Shown here piece by piece: positions 1 through 6,332 of a stretch of DNA of 8,956 nucleotides. A model generated the notes under the pieces. It made no database searches. It saw only the letters and a program-made list of their open reading frames with translations, and had not been told where the DNA came from. This DNA is from Microcaldota archaeon (lineage in GTDB: Archaea; Micrarchaeota; Micrarchaeia; Micrarchaeales; Micrarchaeaceae). Position 1 is the first letter of the stretch, and the number at the start of each line of letters is the position of its first letter. A program made the translations under genes and the position numbers. The stretch is from assembly GCA_021827955.1 (NCBI GenBank), contig JAKATY010000016.1, forward strand, positions 1 through 8,956, read 5' to 3'.

Positions 1-152
1 TGGATGATGTGATCGAATCTGGGGAGACCATGGCGCAGATGCGGGCGTTTCTAGCAGGACTTGGCTTCGAACGCATTTACCAAGTTGTCTTCTATGCGAA
101 TAACCCGGAATTCGCATCGCAGAGCGGCATACTCATCAGGGCTGGCGATTAG
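1..152 (+). CDS. Phosphoribosyltransferase, C-terminal fragment (5' end outside window)
   Basis: The frame opens at base 3 and runs 49 codons to TAG at 150-152; the start lies upstream of the window. The first visible residues, DDVIESGETM, match the PRPP-binding loop of type I phosphoribosyltransferases, in which two acidic residues are followed by a small Gly/Thr-rich loop that holds the 5-phosphate of PRPP. The rest (helix MAQMRAFLAGLGF, then a short strand and tail) fits the end of the Rossmann-like core. The base substrate (purine, pyrimidine or other) cannot be told because the specificity hood is missing. It is followed 52 bases later by the mevalonate kinase region on the same strand. 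Its TAG stop shows that TAG is used as an ordinary terminator here, which matters for the TAG inside the next gene. Confidence 0.6.
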   Translation, partial: DDVIESGETMAQMRAFLAGLGFERIYQVVFYANNPEFASQSGILIRAGD

Positions 153-204
153 TGAAGAGGAGTTCATGAAGAACTATGCAAAAGACTGTTAGTATGATAA
201 TATA

Positions 205-1251
205 GTGTGGGCAATGGACATCAAAGCGCCCGGTGTGATAAAGCTTCTCGGGGAGCACGCGGTAGTATACGGGAAATTATCGGTAGCAGTTGCGGTGTCA
301 CTATATGCTAGAGCCAGCGTGGCAGATTCTAAGAGCGGCAGCATTACAATATTGCTGCCTGACATAAAAGAAGGGCGTTCCATAAACAGGCAGGAGCTGG
401 AGCGCTTGTACTCAGGCTACAAATCGGCAGAGATCAACGCGTTCGTGGAAGCGGAAGGGAAGAGATAGGGAAGAGTGCTGCCTTTCGCTGTTGTGGCTGC
501 GAGGTTGCACAAGGAAGGCGTGGGAGTGCTTGGAAAGAATATAAAAATAACATCAGAGATACCTATAGGATCAGGGCTGGCAAGCAGCGCAGCGTGCTCC
601 ACAGCATTTGCTACAGCATTGATAAGCTCTGGGGGAAAACGGATGGAGGACGAAACAATTATAGACATAGCGCGCGACGGGGAGCGGGTCGCGCACAAGA
701 ACCAGGGCGCCGGAGCCATAGACGTCAGCACAAGTTTCCACGGCGGCGTAGTAAGCTTCGAAAAGTCAATGGGTGCAAGGAGGGAGCATGTTAACGCGCT
801 CCCCGAGTTGGTTCTGATAGACACCGGGCCAAAACTCAGCACCGCGGTTACTGTAGGCAGGGTGTCAGAGCACTACAAGAACAAGAGGGAATTGACGGAG
901 CGCATACTTGAAGAGATAAACAGGTGCTCCGTTATGGGGCTGAGAGCCCTCAAAGACGGCGATTTTAGATCCCTCGGGGCCTTCATGTATGAGGACCAGG
1001 AGTGCTTAAGGCAGTTGGACGTTTCTAGTCCTGCGCTTGATAAGGCGGTCGAAATCGGGAAAAAAACCGGGGCCTTCGGCGTGAAGCTGAGCGGAGGGGG
1101 CGGCGGGGGCATAGCTATTGCGATAGGGAACAACCCAAATACGATTGTTGCTACAATGAATGGAATCGGATTCAACTCATACGTTGCGCACATCGCTGAC
1201 AGGGGTGCGAAAAGCTATATTAAGAAAATTAAGAAAAAGGACATGAGCTGA
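205..1251 (+). CDS. mvk: Mevalonate kinase (GHMP family), frame interrupted by an in-frame TAG
   Basis: ATP-dependent phosphorylation of mevalonate to mevalonate 5-phosphate, in the cytoplasm. Counting from ATG 214: KAPGVIKLLGEHAVVYG at 4-20 is the family's N-terminal substrate/ATP element; PIGSGLASSAA near 117-127 is the GHMP phosphate loop; IDVSTSFHGG near 169-178 carries the expected catalytic Asp; KLSGGGGGG near 291-299 is the C-terminal glycine motif. GTG 205 is a possible earlier start, but ATG 214 puts KAPG where the family normally has it. Codon 85 is TAG (466-468). Both sides lie in the same frame and homology continues across it, so this is a single-base nonsense change, a sequencing error or readthrough, not a frameshift. 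A separate product could only restart at GTG 475 and would lack the N-terminal motif. First gene of the mevalonate kinase-decarboxylase-IPK cluster; 10 bases to the next gene. Confidence 0.85.
466..468 (+). other. In-frame TAG inside the mevalonate kinase frame
   Basis: The codons read AAG AGA TAG GGA AGA GTG CTG. The frame before the stop (205-465) and after it (469-1251) is the same, and the downstream part opens at once into mevalonate kinase sequence (LPFAVVAARLH). It falls in a poorly conserved stretch between the N-terminal motif and the GHMP loop. Other genes here (phosphoribosyltransferase, decarboxylase, IPK) end in TAG, which argues against general reassignment of the codon. Confidence 0.9.
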
Positions 1252-1261
1252 AGATGATTTT

Positions 1262-2308
1262 GTGGTGGAGAGAATTGCAACGGCGGTCGGAACACCAAAC
1301 ATAGCGCTGGTAAAATACTGGGGGAAGCGGGATGCTTCGCTTAACTTGCCTGCCAACTCTTCCTTCAGCCTTACGCTTGATGAGAACCTGCGCACAACAA
1401 CAAGTGTAATGTTTTCGGATAGCCTGGCTGAAGATTCACTCTTTGTAGACGGGGAAAAACAGGATCTAAACGATTCGAAGAATGAGAAATCTGCCTTTGC
1501 AGGCAAGGTGGTTAATATCTTGCGGGACATGGCAGGGGTCAGATCAAAAGCGCTTATAGCCTCCAGGAACACGTTCCCGAAGTCTGCAGGTTTCGCATCC
1601 AGCGCGTCCGGAGGAGCAGCCCTTGCTGTAGCCGCATCGGGAGCGTTGGGGCTAAACCTTGATACCAGGCATCTCTCTGTAATTGCCAGGCAGATAAGCG
1701 GCAGCGCTTGCAGGAGCGTGTGTGGTGGGTTTGTGGTGTGGCACGCGGGTGAAAAGGACGACGGTTCGGACTCTTATGCTGAGAGCATAGCGCCAGCATC
1801 GTACTGGCCGGAGGTCATAGACATAATGGCCATGATAAGCTCCACGAAAAAGAAGGTTTCGTCAAGCCAGGGACACGCACTCACTCCGAAAACCAGCGAC
1901 CTTTACAAAGCGAGGCCGGCCACCGCGGAAGAGCATGTAAGAATGGTAGTAGACGCAATAGCGAAAAAGGATTTCGGGGCTGTTGCGGAGGTGACGATGA
2001 AGGACAGCAACAGCATGCATGCGGTGATGCTTGATTCATTTCCGCCTATTATATACCTGAACGACGCCTCAAGGGCGGTGATCTATGCCATACACGAGCT
2101 GAACGAAAGCGAAGGTTCTCCGATAGCTGCCTACACTTTTGATGCTGGGCCAAACGCACACATAATAACTTTGAAGCAGCATAAGGACAAGGTTATAAGC
2201 ACATTGCGCGAGATAGTTGGTGATAACATGCTTGTGGCCGGCATTGGAGATGGGCCAAGGCTGCTCGGAGAAAATGAGTCGCTGATCAGGGATGGAGCAC
2301 GATTGTAG
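1262..2308 (+). CDS. mvaD: Diphosphomevalonate / phosphomevalonate decarboxylase (GHMP family)
   Basis: ATP-dependent decarboxylation of (di)phosphomevalonate. Motifs in order: NIALVKYWGKRD at 13-24 with K18 and K22; LPANSSFSLTL at 29-39; the phosphate loop FPKSAGFASSASGG at 105-118; SGSACRSVCGGF at 146-157 with R151; YTFDAGPNAH at 291-300 with D294. The Asp-Lys-Arg set of true decarboxylases is present, so this is not a mevalonate 3-kinase-type relative that has lost them. At 348 residues the length is normal. GTG 1262 and GTG 1265 are both possible starts; no ATG fits before the conserved region. Directly downstream lies isopentenyl phosphate kinase, and no phosphomevalonate kinase is seen, so the substrate may be mevalonate 5-phosphate (product isopentenyl phosphate) as in haloarchaea; motifs alone do not settle this. 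Confidence 0.88.
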   Translation: MVERIATAVGTPNIALVKYWGKRDASLNLPANSSFSLTLDENLRTTTSVMFSDSLAEDSLFVDGEKQDLNDSKNEKSAFAGKVVNILRDMAGVRSKALIASRNTFPKSAGFASSASGGAALAVAASGALGLNLDTRHLSVIARQISGSACRSVCGGFVVWHAGEKDDGSDSYAESIAPASYWPEVIDIMAMISSTKKKVSSSQGHALTPKTSDLYKARPATAEEHVRMVVDAIAKKDFGAVAEVTMKDSNSMHAVMLDSFPPIIYLNDASRAVIYAIHELNESEGSPIAAYTFDAGPNAHIITLKQHKDKVISTLREIVGDNMLVAGIGDGPRLLGENESLIRDGARL

Positions 2309-2316
2309 GTATAGTT

Positions 2317-3129
2317 ATGCCAGAAGTATACATGATAAAAATCGGCGGGGGGAGCATAACAGACCTTGAAAAGCCAAGAACCGCACGAAGGGATGTTATA
2401 TCCAGACTTTTGCAGGAGATATATGACGCGCAGAAAGAAAAGGGATTCAGCGCAATAATTGGGCACGGCAGCGGCTCGTTCGGCCACGTTACTGCTAGCG
2501 AGTATAAGGTCAGTGAGGGGTTAATCGGTCCAGACAGCATGAAGGGGGCTGTGCTGACAAAGGTGGTTGCAAGCGAGCTTAACTTCATAGTAATAGACGA
2601 GGCAGTGAAGCTTGGCATCCCCATATTCCCGTTCTTCCCGTCAAGTTTTGCGCTTGCAGAAGGGAGAAAGCTGAAATCGGGATTTGTGGAACATATTGCA
2701 ACCGTCATGAGGCGTGGATTCATTCCGCTGGTACATGGTGATGTTGTTGTTGACGAGAAGCAGGGCATATCAATTGCCTCTACTGAGGAGGTTCTGCGAT
2801 TTATTGCGACAAAGATACCTGTGAAGAAGGTAGTCCTAGCGACCGATGTAGATGGGATATACGACAAGGACCCGAACAAAAACAGTGATGCGAAACTGGT
2901 GGAGAAGGTCAACCAATCAAACATAGACGATGTGATATCTGGAGCCAGCGTGGCGCATAAGGTTGATGTGACTGGGGGAATGAAGACGAAGGTTTCGATA
3001 CTCTACGACATTGTCAGGTCGGGTAACGGTACCACTGGCCATATCCTGAATGCCCAGAAGCCTGGGGTACTGAAAAGCGTGCTTACTGGAGCGAACGGTG
3101 TGAGGCACACGGAGATAACAGTCCAGTAG
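2317..3129 (+). CDS. ipk: Isopentenyl phosphate kinase
   Basis: Phosphorylates isopentenyl phosphate to isopentenyl diphosphate, the building block of archaeal ether lipids. It has the amino-acid-kinase fold: KIGGGSITD at 8-16 is the N-terminal phosphate-binding strand, GHGSGSFGH at 49-57 ends in the His expected to be catalytic in this family, and LATDVDGIYDKDP plus VTGGMKTKV form the ATP-binding C-terminal lobe. At 270 residues it has the usual archaeal IPK length. ATG 2317 starts 8 bases after the decarboxylase stop, with an AGGT-containing stretch (TAGGTATAGTT) just upstream, so it is probably co-transcribed and perhaps translationally coupled. Fosfomycin kinase and glutamate 5-kinase share the fold, but the HGSGSFGH signature and the neighbours favour IPK. 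Confidence 0.9.
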   Translation: MPEVYMIKIGGGSITDLEKPRTARRDVISRLLQEIYDAQKEKGFSAIIGHGSGSFGHVTASEYKVSEGLIGPDSMKGAVLTKVVASELNFIVIDEAVKLGIPIFPFFPSSFALAEGRKLKSGFVEHIATVMRRGFIPLVHGDVVVDEKQGISIASTEEVLRFIATKIPVKKVVLATDVDGIYDKDPNKNSDAKLVEKVNQSNIDDVISGASVAHKVDVTGGMKTKVSILYDIVRSGNGTTGHILNAQKPGVLKSVLTGANGVRHTEITVQ

Positions 3130-3136
3130 CTCTTAC

Positions 3137-3145
3137 AAATAAATA
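3137..3145 (+). promoter_or_regulatory. TATA-like box for the HAD-proline dehydrogenase pair
   Basis: AAATAAATA is centred 26 bases before the GTG at 3167. This is the spacing expected between an archaeal TATA box and the transcription start, and implies a leaderless message. No Shine-Dalgarno sequence precedes the GTG. Confidence 0.5.
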
Positions 3146-3166
3146 CCTTGCCTGAAATAGTCTTTC

Positions 3167-3775
3167 GTGTTCAAGACTATAATATTCGACGTAGGAGGCG
3201 TGATAATCGACTTCTCGGAAGACGCGTACATATCGTACCTTTCGAAAAGGTTAGGCCTAAGCAGCGGCTACCTCTCCGCCATCGTACTGCCATTGGTGGT
3301 TGATATGGAGTACGGCCGTATGTCGCTTCAAGCTGCAGAGAGAGAATTCTCCAAGGGCATTATGGTCCCGGAACCGCGGCTATATTTTGTCGAGGCCGCC
3401 GTAAGACTCGCCAAGGTAAACAAGGATGTACTCAAGCTTATGACAAGGCTAGGCCATCGATACAATCTCGGCATAATATCGAATATAAGTCGCACGCGGT
3501 ACAAGGCGTTTGGGAAACTTGCAATAGACTCGCTAGTCGGGTCGGGAACAGTGAAAAAGGTCGTGACATCGTGCTCGGTTGGCCTGAGGAAGCCAGATGC
3601 AAGGATATACCGGCTTGCATTGAGGAGGCTTGGCGCGAAGCCAAGCGAAACTGTATTCATAGACAACCAGCCCGAGAATATTGTAGGGGCAGAGAGGGTC
3701 GGGATAAAAGGGATAAGGTTTACAGGTTACCGCAACCTCGTCAGGGACCTGAAGATGCTGGGAATCGGGTATTGA
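3167..3775 (+). CDS. HAD-superfamily hydrolase (FDxGGV type)
   Basis: 202 residues, probably a cytoplasmic phosphatase of HAD subfamily I. Motif I is FDVGGVIID with nucleophile D8; motif II is IISNIS with S105; motif III is the Lys of GLRKPDARIY (K142); motif IV is VFIDNQPENIVGA with D166. The Asp normally two residues after the nucleophile is Gly here (D8-V-G), and motif IV reads DN rather than DD. Both changes occur in the FDxGGV branch, which includes sugar-phosphate phosphatases, but they make the acid/base step uncertain. A helical cap lies between residues 15 and 90. GTG 3167 is chosen because a TATA-like box sits 26 bases upstream and the protein begins directly at the first beta strand. 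Its stop is 2 bases before proline dehydrogenase, so the two are likely one transcript. Substrate unknown. Confidence 0.8.
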   Translation: MFKTIIFDVGGVIIDFSEDAYISYLSKRLGLSSGYLSAIVLPLVVDMEYGRMSLQAAEREFSKGIMVPEPRLYFVEAAVRLAKVNKDVLKLMTRLGHRYNLGIISNISRTRYKAFGKLAIDSLVGSGTVKKVVTSCSVGLRKPDARIYRLALRRLGAKPSETVFIDNQPENIVGAERVGIKGIRFTGYRNLVRDLKMLGIGY

Positions 3776-3777
3776 GC

Positions 3778-4620
3778 ATGGGCCTAAATAGCGAAGCTGA
3801 ACGCCTGCTTGCAGGCAGGTGGATCGCTGGCGAGAGGATTAGCGATGCGATACGCGTTGCGAAGCGTCTCAACGACGACGGAATCGCTGCGATAATAAAC
3901 TACCTTGGGGAGCGGCACACTGACGAGAAAAAGGTGAGGTCCACAGTAAAAGAATACTCAAAGCTCGTATCGAGCATAGAAAAGAGCTTTGTAAAGGCCG
4001 ACATTGCGCTGAAGCCTACAGAGATAGGGCTGGCGATTGATGAGGGGGAATTTGTGAGGAACTACACCATGATAACCCGCCTCGCGCTAAAACACAAGGT
4101 CTTCGTGTGGCTCGACATGGAGGAGAGTGAGTTTGTAGATAGCACGATGCGAGCGTACATGATTGCTGTAAAGAAGCGCAATGTAGGCATATGCATACAG
4201 TCGTACCTGAAAAGGAGCGAGGGGGACCTGGAGGAGCTGCTAAGCCATAAAGCCATAGTTAGGCTTGTCAAGGGCGCTTACAGACCAAAGGGCAGGGAGT
4301 TCTACAGCAGCTCAGGCACAGACAGGAATTACGTAAAGCTAATGCGCATCCTGTTCGAGAGAGGCGATAGATTCACGATTGCCAGCCATGATGCCAGGGT
4401 CGTGGAGGCTGCAAGGAGGCTGAACAGCCGTTACAGGAGGGACGTCACGTACGCGATGCTTGAGGGCATACGCATGGACTATGCGGAAAGGCTTGCTGGC
4501 GATGGAGAAAAAGTCTCCATATACGTGCCTTACGGCAAGGAGTGGGCAGCGTATTCGTACAGGAGGTTCAGGGAGCTCGGGAGCCTTAAGCTTGTGGCAA
4601 GGTCCCTGCTTGGCGGCTGA
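3778..4620 (+). CDS. Proline dehydrogenase (PRODH/PutA family)
   Basis: FAD-dependent oxidation of proline to pyrroline-5-carboxylate, usually at the membrane with electrons passed to quinone. 280 residues, close to monofunctional bacterial PRODH (about 300). Motifs on the beta/alpha barrel: VWLDMEESEF at 110-119, VRLVKGAYRP at 161-170 (Lys165 in the RLVKGAY signature), IASHDARV at 201-208, YAMLEGIR at 225-232, and YVPYGKEWAAYSYRRFRE at 249-266, where the paired Arg 262-263 are the residues that bind the proline carboxylate. The frame is open further upstream inside the HAD gene, but ATG 3778, right after the HAD TGA, gives a protein of family size. No pyrroline-5-carboxylate dehydrogenase is in the window, so the second step must lie elsewhere. 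Confidence 0.88.
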   Translation: MGLNSEAERLLAGRWIAGERISDAIRVAKRLNDDGIAAIINYLGERHTDEKKVRSTVKEYSKLVSSIEKSFVKADIALKPTEIGLAIDEGEFVRNYTMITRLALKHKVFVWLDMEESEFVDSTMRAYMIAVKKRNVGICIQSYLKRSEGDLEELLSHKAIVRLVKGAYRPKGREFYSSSGTDRNYVKLMRILFERGDRFTIASHDARVVEAARRLNSRYRRDVTYAMLEGIRMDYAERLAGDGEKVSIYVPYGKEWAAYSYRRFRELGSLKLVARSLLGG

Positions 4621-4628
4621 ATGTATTC

Positions 4629-4636
4629 TTTATTAA
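4629..4636 (+). promoter_or_regulatory. TATA-like box for uppP
   Basis: TTTATTAA is centred about 26-27 bases before GTG 4659. No Shine-Dalgarno sequence lies in between, so a leaderless transcript is likely. It lies in the 38-base gap after proline dehydrogenase. Confidence 0.5.
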
Positions 4637-4658
4637 TCGTTGCGGATGAAACATTTTT

Positions 4659-5534
4659 GTGAACTTCATACATGCATTGTATTCCATCATAATAGGCATA
4701 GTCCAGGGCGTATCGGAATGGCTTCCGATAAGCAGCAAGACGCAGGTGCTCCTTGTCTCACAAAGCCTGCTCCACCTGAACTTCGAGCAGGCATACACCT
4801 TCGGCCTCTTCATGGAGGTTGGTACGATACTAGCTGCTGTGATCTACTTCAGGAGAGACATATACTCATTGATAAGGGTCATAGCACTGCGCGGCACAAC
4901 TATGGAGAAGAGGCTCTTCTACTACGTGCTTACTGCTACCGTAATGACAGGGTTGATCGGCACGCCGCTTTACCTGATCGCAGACTCGATAACAGGGATA
5001 TCGCTCGGCATACCGATGATCGTCATAGGGCTAGTGCTCATCGGCGATGCGTTCTTCATCTGGTATTCTAGGAAGAAGAGGCAGCACGGCCATGCTGCCA
5101 ATACTAGGAAATTCGAGAGCATGAACTTCAAGGACTACATAATCATAGGGCTGGTGCAGGGCATTGCGGCATTGCCAGGAGTGAGCAGGTCCGGGGTGAC
5201 GACAAGCGTGATGTTCCTAATGAACATAGAGCCTGATGAGGTTTTCAGGCTCTCGTTCGTGATAGGGATATTCGCATCGCTCGGCGCGTTCGGCCTGACC
5301 TTCTTCGCAAGCCACACGAACGTGGTTGCCGCGCTTTCAGGAATAGGCTACGCAGGCCTTGGGATAGCGATAGTGACAGCTACGATAATCAGCCTGCTGC
5401 TGATAGACTTCCTCATAAAGGTAGCAAGCAAGAAGAAGATAATATACCTGATCGGCGCGCTCGGAGTGATAGCGCTGGCGAGCGGGATACTTTACATCGT
5501 GTACGCACATCTCGGGATAGCAGTGGTAAGCTGA
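4659..5534 (+). CDS. uppP: Polyprenyl-diphosphate phosphatase, UppP/BacA family
   Basis: Integral membrane enzyme that removes one phosphate from a polyprenyl diphosphate to regenerate the lipid carrier used for surface glycan assembly; in an archaeon this is presumably a dolichyl- or undecaprenyl-type carrier. 291 residues, about eight hydrophobic segments. The first signature is GIVQGVSEWLPISSKTQ at 13-29, with the Q/E pair at Q16 and E20; the second is LPGVSRSG at 172-179. GLVQGIA at 164-170 echoes the first motif, as expected from the family's internal inverted repeat. The first motif ends SSKTQ where bacterial enzymes usually have SSSGH. GTG 4659 is chosen for its TATA-like box about 26 bases upstream and because the protein then begins just before the first conserved helix. 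Last chromosomal gene before the inserted element; its stop is 16 bases from the left repeat. Confidence 0.88.
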   Translation: MNFIHALYSIIIGIVQGVSEWLPISSKTQVLLVSQSLLHLNFEQAYTFGLFMEVGTILAAVIYFRRDIYSLIRVIALRGTTMEKRLFYYVLTATVMTGLIGTPLYLIADSITGISLGIPMIVIGLVLIGDAFFIWYSRKKRQHGHAANTRKFESMNFKDYIIIGLVQGIAALPGVSRSGVTTSVMFLMNIEPDEVFRLSFVIGIFASLGAFGLTFFASHTNVVAALSGIGYAGLGIAIVTATIISLLLIDFLIKVASKKKIIYLIGALGVIALASGILYIVYAHLGIAVVS

Positions 5535-5549
5535 CCTGTCCTTTTGGCT

Positions 5550-5561
5550 TGGGGCCGCCGG
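5550..5561 (+). repeat. Left attachment-site copy (direct repeat of the tRNA-Trp 3' end)
   Basis: TGGGGCCGCCGG lies in the intergenic space 16 bases after the uppP stop. It is identical to 8394-8405; identity ends at base 5562 (T against G) and before 5550 (T against A). Read on the - strand it is CCGG CGGCCCC A, an orphan tRNA 3' end without the rest of a tRNA. Confidence 0.8.
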
Positions 5562-5575
5562 TTTCCGCACCCATC

Positions 5576-5806
5576 TTATTTACCTTTTTTATGCATTTTT
5601 GAAACCTGCCGAGCAGTTTGCGCAGGGCGTGTTAAACGCTCCACTACCTTCGATAGTATCACAAAACCCGTTAGTAGAAGCGTTATTGTCCCAATCTCCC
5701 CAACCATCTGCACAGAACCAGCAGAACTTCCAATCCCTACTACCCACATCACAACCACCGCAACCCACCACGCTGGATGAGCTATTATCTTCCTTAAGCT
5801 CGGCAT
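5576..5806 (-). CDS. Small two-helix membrane protein, unknown function
   Basis: 76 residues from ATG 5806; not recognised. It begins with a short basic stretch (MPSLRK), then has two hydrophobic segments at about 11-28 (AWWVAVVVMWVVGIG core) and 37-53 (IGTITLLLTGFVILSK core), and ends in a basic, polar tail (SKMHKKGK), so the ends would probably face the cytoplasm. The frame is open to a TTG at 5821, but a palindromic TATA box at 5828-5835 lies 26 bases before ATG 5806, the leaderless spacing, which favours this start. The opposite strand is also open (5551-5868) with a Ser/Gln/Pro-rich product; I prefer the - strand because that polar product is what an antisense reading of membrane helices tends to give. 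Leftmost gene of the element. Confidence 0.5.
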   Translation of the reverse strand: MPSLRKIIAHPAWWVAVVVMWVVGIGSSAGSVQMVGEIGTITLLLTGFVILSKVVERLTRPAQTARQVSKMHKKGK

Positions 5807-5827
5807 ACAATCACTTCGCAAATCTGA

Positions 5828-5835
5828 TTTATAAA
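5828..5835. promoter_or_regulatory. Palindromic TATA box inside the element
   Basis: TTTATAAA reads the same on both strands. To the left it sits 26 bases from ATG 5806 of the - strand membrane protein. To the right it is 41 bases from ATG 5873 of a small + strand ORF, which would leave a leader of about 15 bases. It could serve one or both. Confidence 0.5.
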
Positions 5836-5872
5836 CGCATAGCGTTAGCTGGCATTTTTGTGGGTTAGGTAA

Positions 5873-5983
5873 ATGAAAAACGAATACCCCTTTGTAGAAA
5901 ATTGGAAAGATGGCTTGACAATCGTGGCCATCGCTATTGCCTATGCTTCATTTCTAACCTATATCTTTTGTGTGGTGCTTTAG
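5873..5983 (+). CDS. Possible 36-residue single-helix membrane peptide
   Basis: ATG 5873 to TAG 5981-5983. The product starts with a polar segment (MKNEYPFVENWKDG) followed by one hydrophobic helix (LTIVAIAIAYASFLTY and on to CVVL at the end), the usual build of a small tail-anchored membrane peptide. AGGT at 5867-5870 lies only 2 bases before the ATG, close for a ribosome binding site; the palindromic TATA box at 5828-5835 is properly placed upstream. It fills the gap between two - strand membrane genes and overlaps the end of the 5980-6282 gene by 4 bases. Not recognised; a chance ORF of this size is possible. Confidence 0.35.
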   Translation: MKNEYPFVENWKDGLTIVAIAIAYASFLTYIFCVVL

Positions 5984-6282
5984 ATGGCAAAATACCAAAT
6001 TATACCAGTAAATATACCAAGAAATATTAACGATATTACCAAAGCCCACCCAAAATCTAAGCTAAAACCCATGCCTAAACCGAATAGCAATCCTAAAAAT
6101 GCTATTACCTCGCCAGCCATAAGAACGCTAACTGAATACTGTGCAGCATCAGCAAAATGTCCCGCTATTAAGAAAAGCCCAAATAGCACAGCCCCTATCT
6201 CAGTAGCTTCGAGTATGCCCCCCACATATCTATTTAAAAACCTAAACTTTTTACAGTTTTCTACTGCCTCAGAAAGAAGCAT
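5980..6282 (-). CDS. Three-helix membrane protein, unknown function
   Basis: 100 residues. A polar, basic N-terminus (MLLSEAVENCKKFRFLNRYVGG) is followed by three hydrophobic segments at about 28-46 (IGAVLFGLFLIAGHFADAA), 50-70 (VSVLMAGEVIAFLGLLFG and on) and 79-98 (WALVISLIFLGIFTGIIWYF). The protein ends almost directly after the last helix. Gly and Phe are frequent. A + strand ORF over the same bases (5984-6322) gives only a Pro/Ser/Lys-rich polar product, the usual shadow of membrane helices, so the - strand is chosen. It diverges from the integrase, with 50 bases between the two ATGs; I see no convincing TATA box for it there. Family not recognised. Confidence 0.6.
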   Translation of the reverse strand: MLLSEAVENCKKFRFLNRYVGGILEATEIGAVLFGLFLIAGHFADAAQYSVSVLMAGEVIAFLGLLFGLGMGFSLDFGWALVISLIFLGIFTGIIWYFAI

Positions 6283-6320
6283 TATCAGTTTTCGGCCTGT
6301 TCAAGAGGCTTACTCGCCTT

Positions 6321-6326
6321 GAGGTG
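6321..6326 (+). promoter_or_regulatory. Shine-Dalgarno that decides the integrase start
   Basis: GAGGTG, complementary to the archaeal 16S rRNA 3' end, lies 6 bases before ATG 6333. The alternative GTG start at 6324 is part of this sequence and is therefore unlikely to be used. This is the clearest ribosome binding site in the window, in contrast to the leaderless chromosomal genes. Confidence 0.65.
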
Positions 6327-6332
6327 TCAATC

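Noticed and set aside
205..468. General reassignment of TAG (for example to pyrrolysine) to explain the mevalonate kinase interruption
   Set aside because: At least three other genes here end in TAG at the expected length (152, 2308, 3129), and the decarboxylase has a second TAG two codons later. The tRNA in the window reads TGG, not TAG.
417..1572. - strand ORFs over the mevalonate kinase and decarboxylase genes
   Set aside because: No recognisable motifs and full overlap with conserved GHMP-kinase sequence on the + strand.
3571..3777. N-terminal extension of proline dehydrogenase into the HAD gene
   Set aside because: The extra 69 residues overlap the HAD motifs III and IV in another frame and resemble no PRODH sequence; ATG 3778 gives the family length.
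5984..6322. 112-residue + strand ORF
   Set aside because: Pro/Ser/Lys-rich product antisense to a clear three-helix membrane protein; typical shadow of hydrophobic codons.
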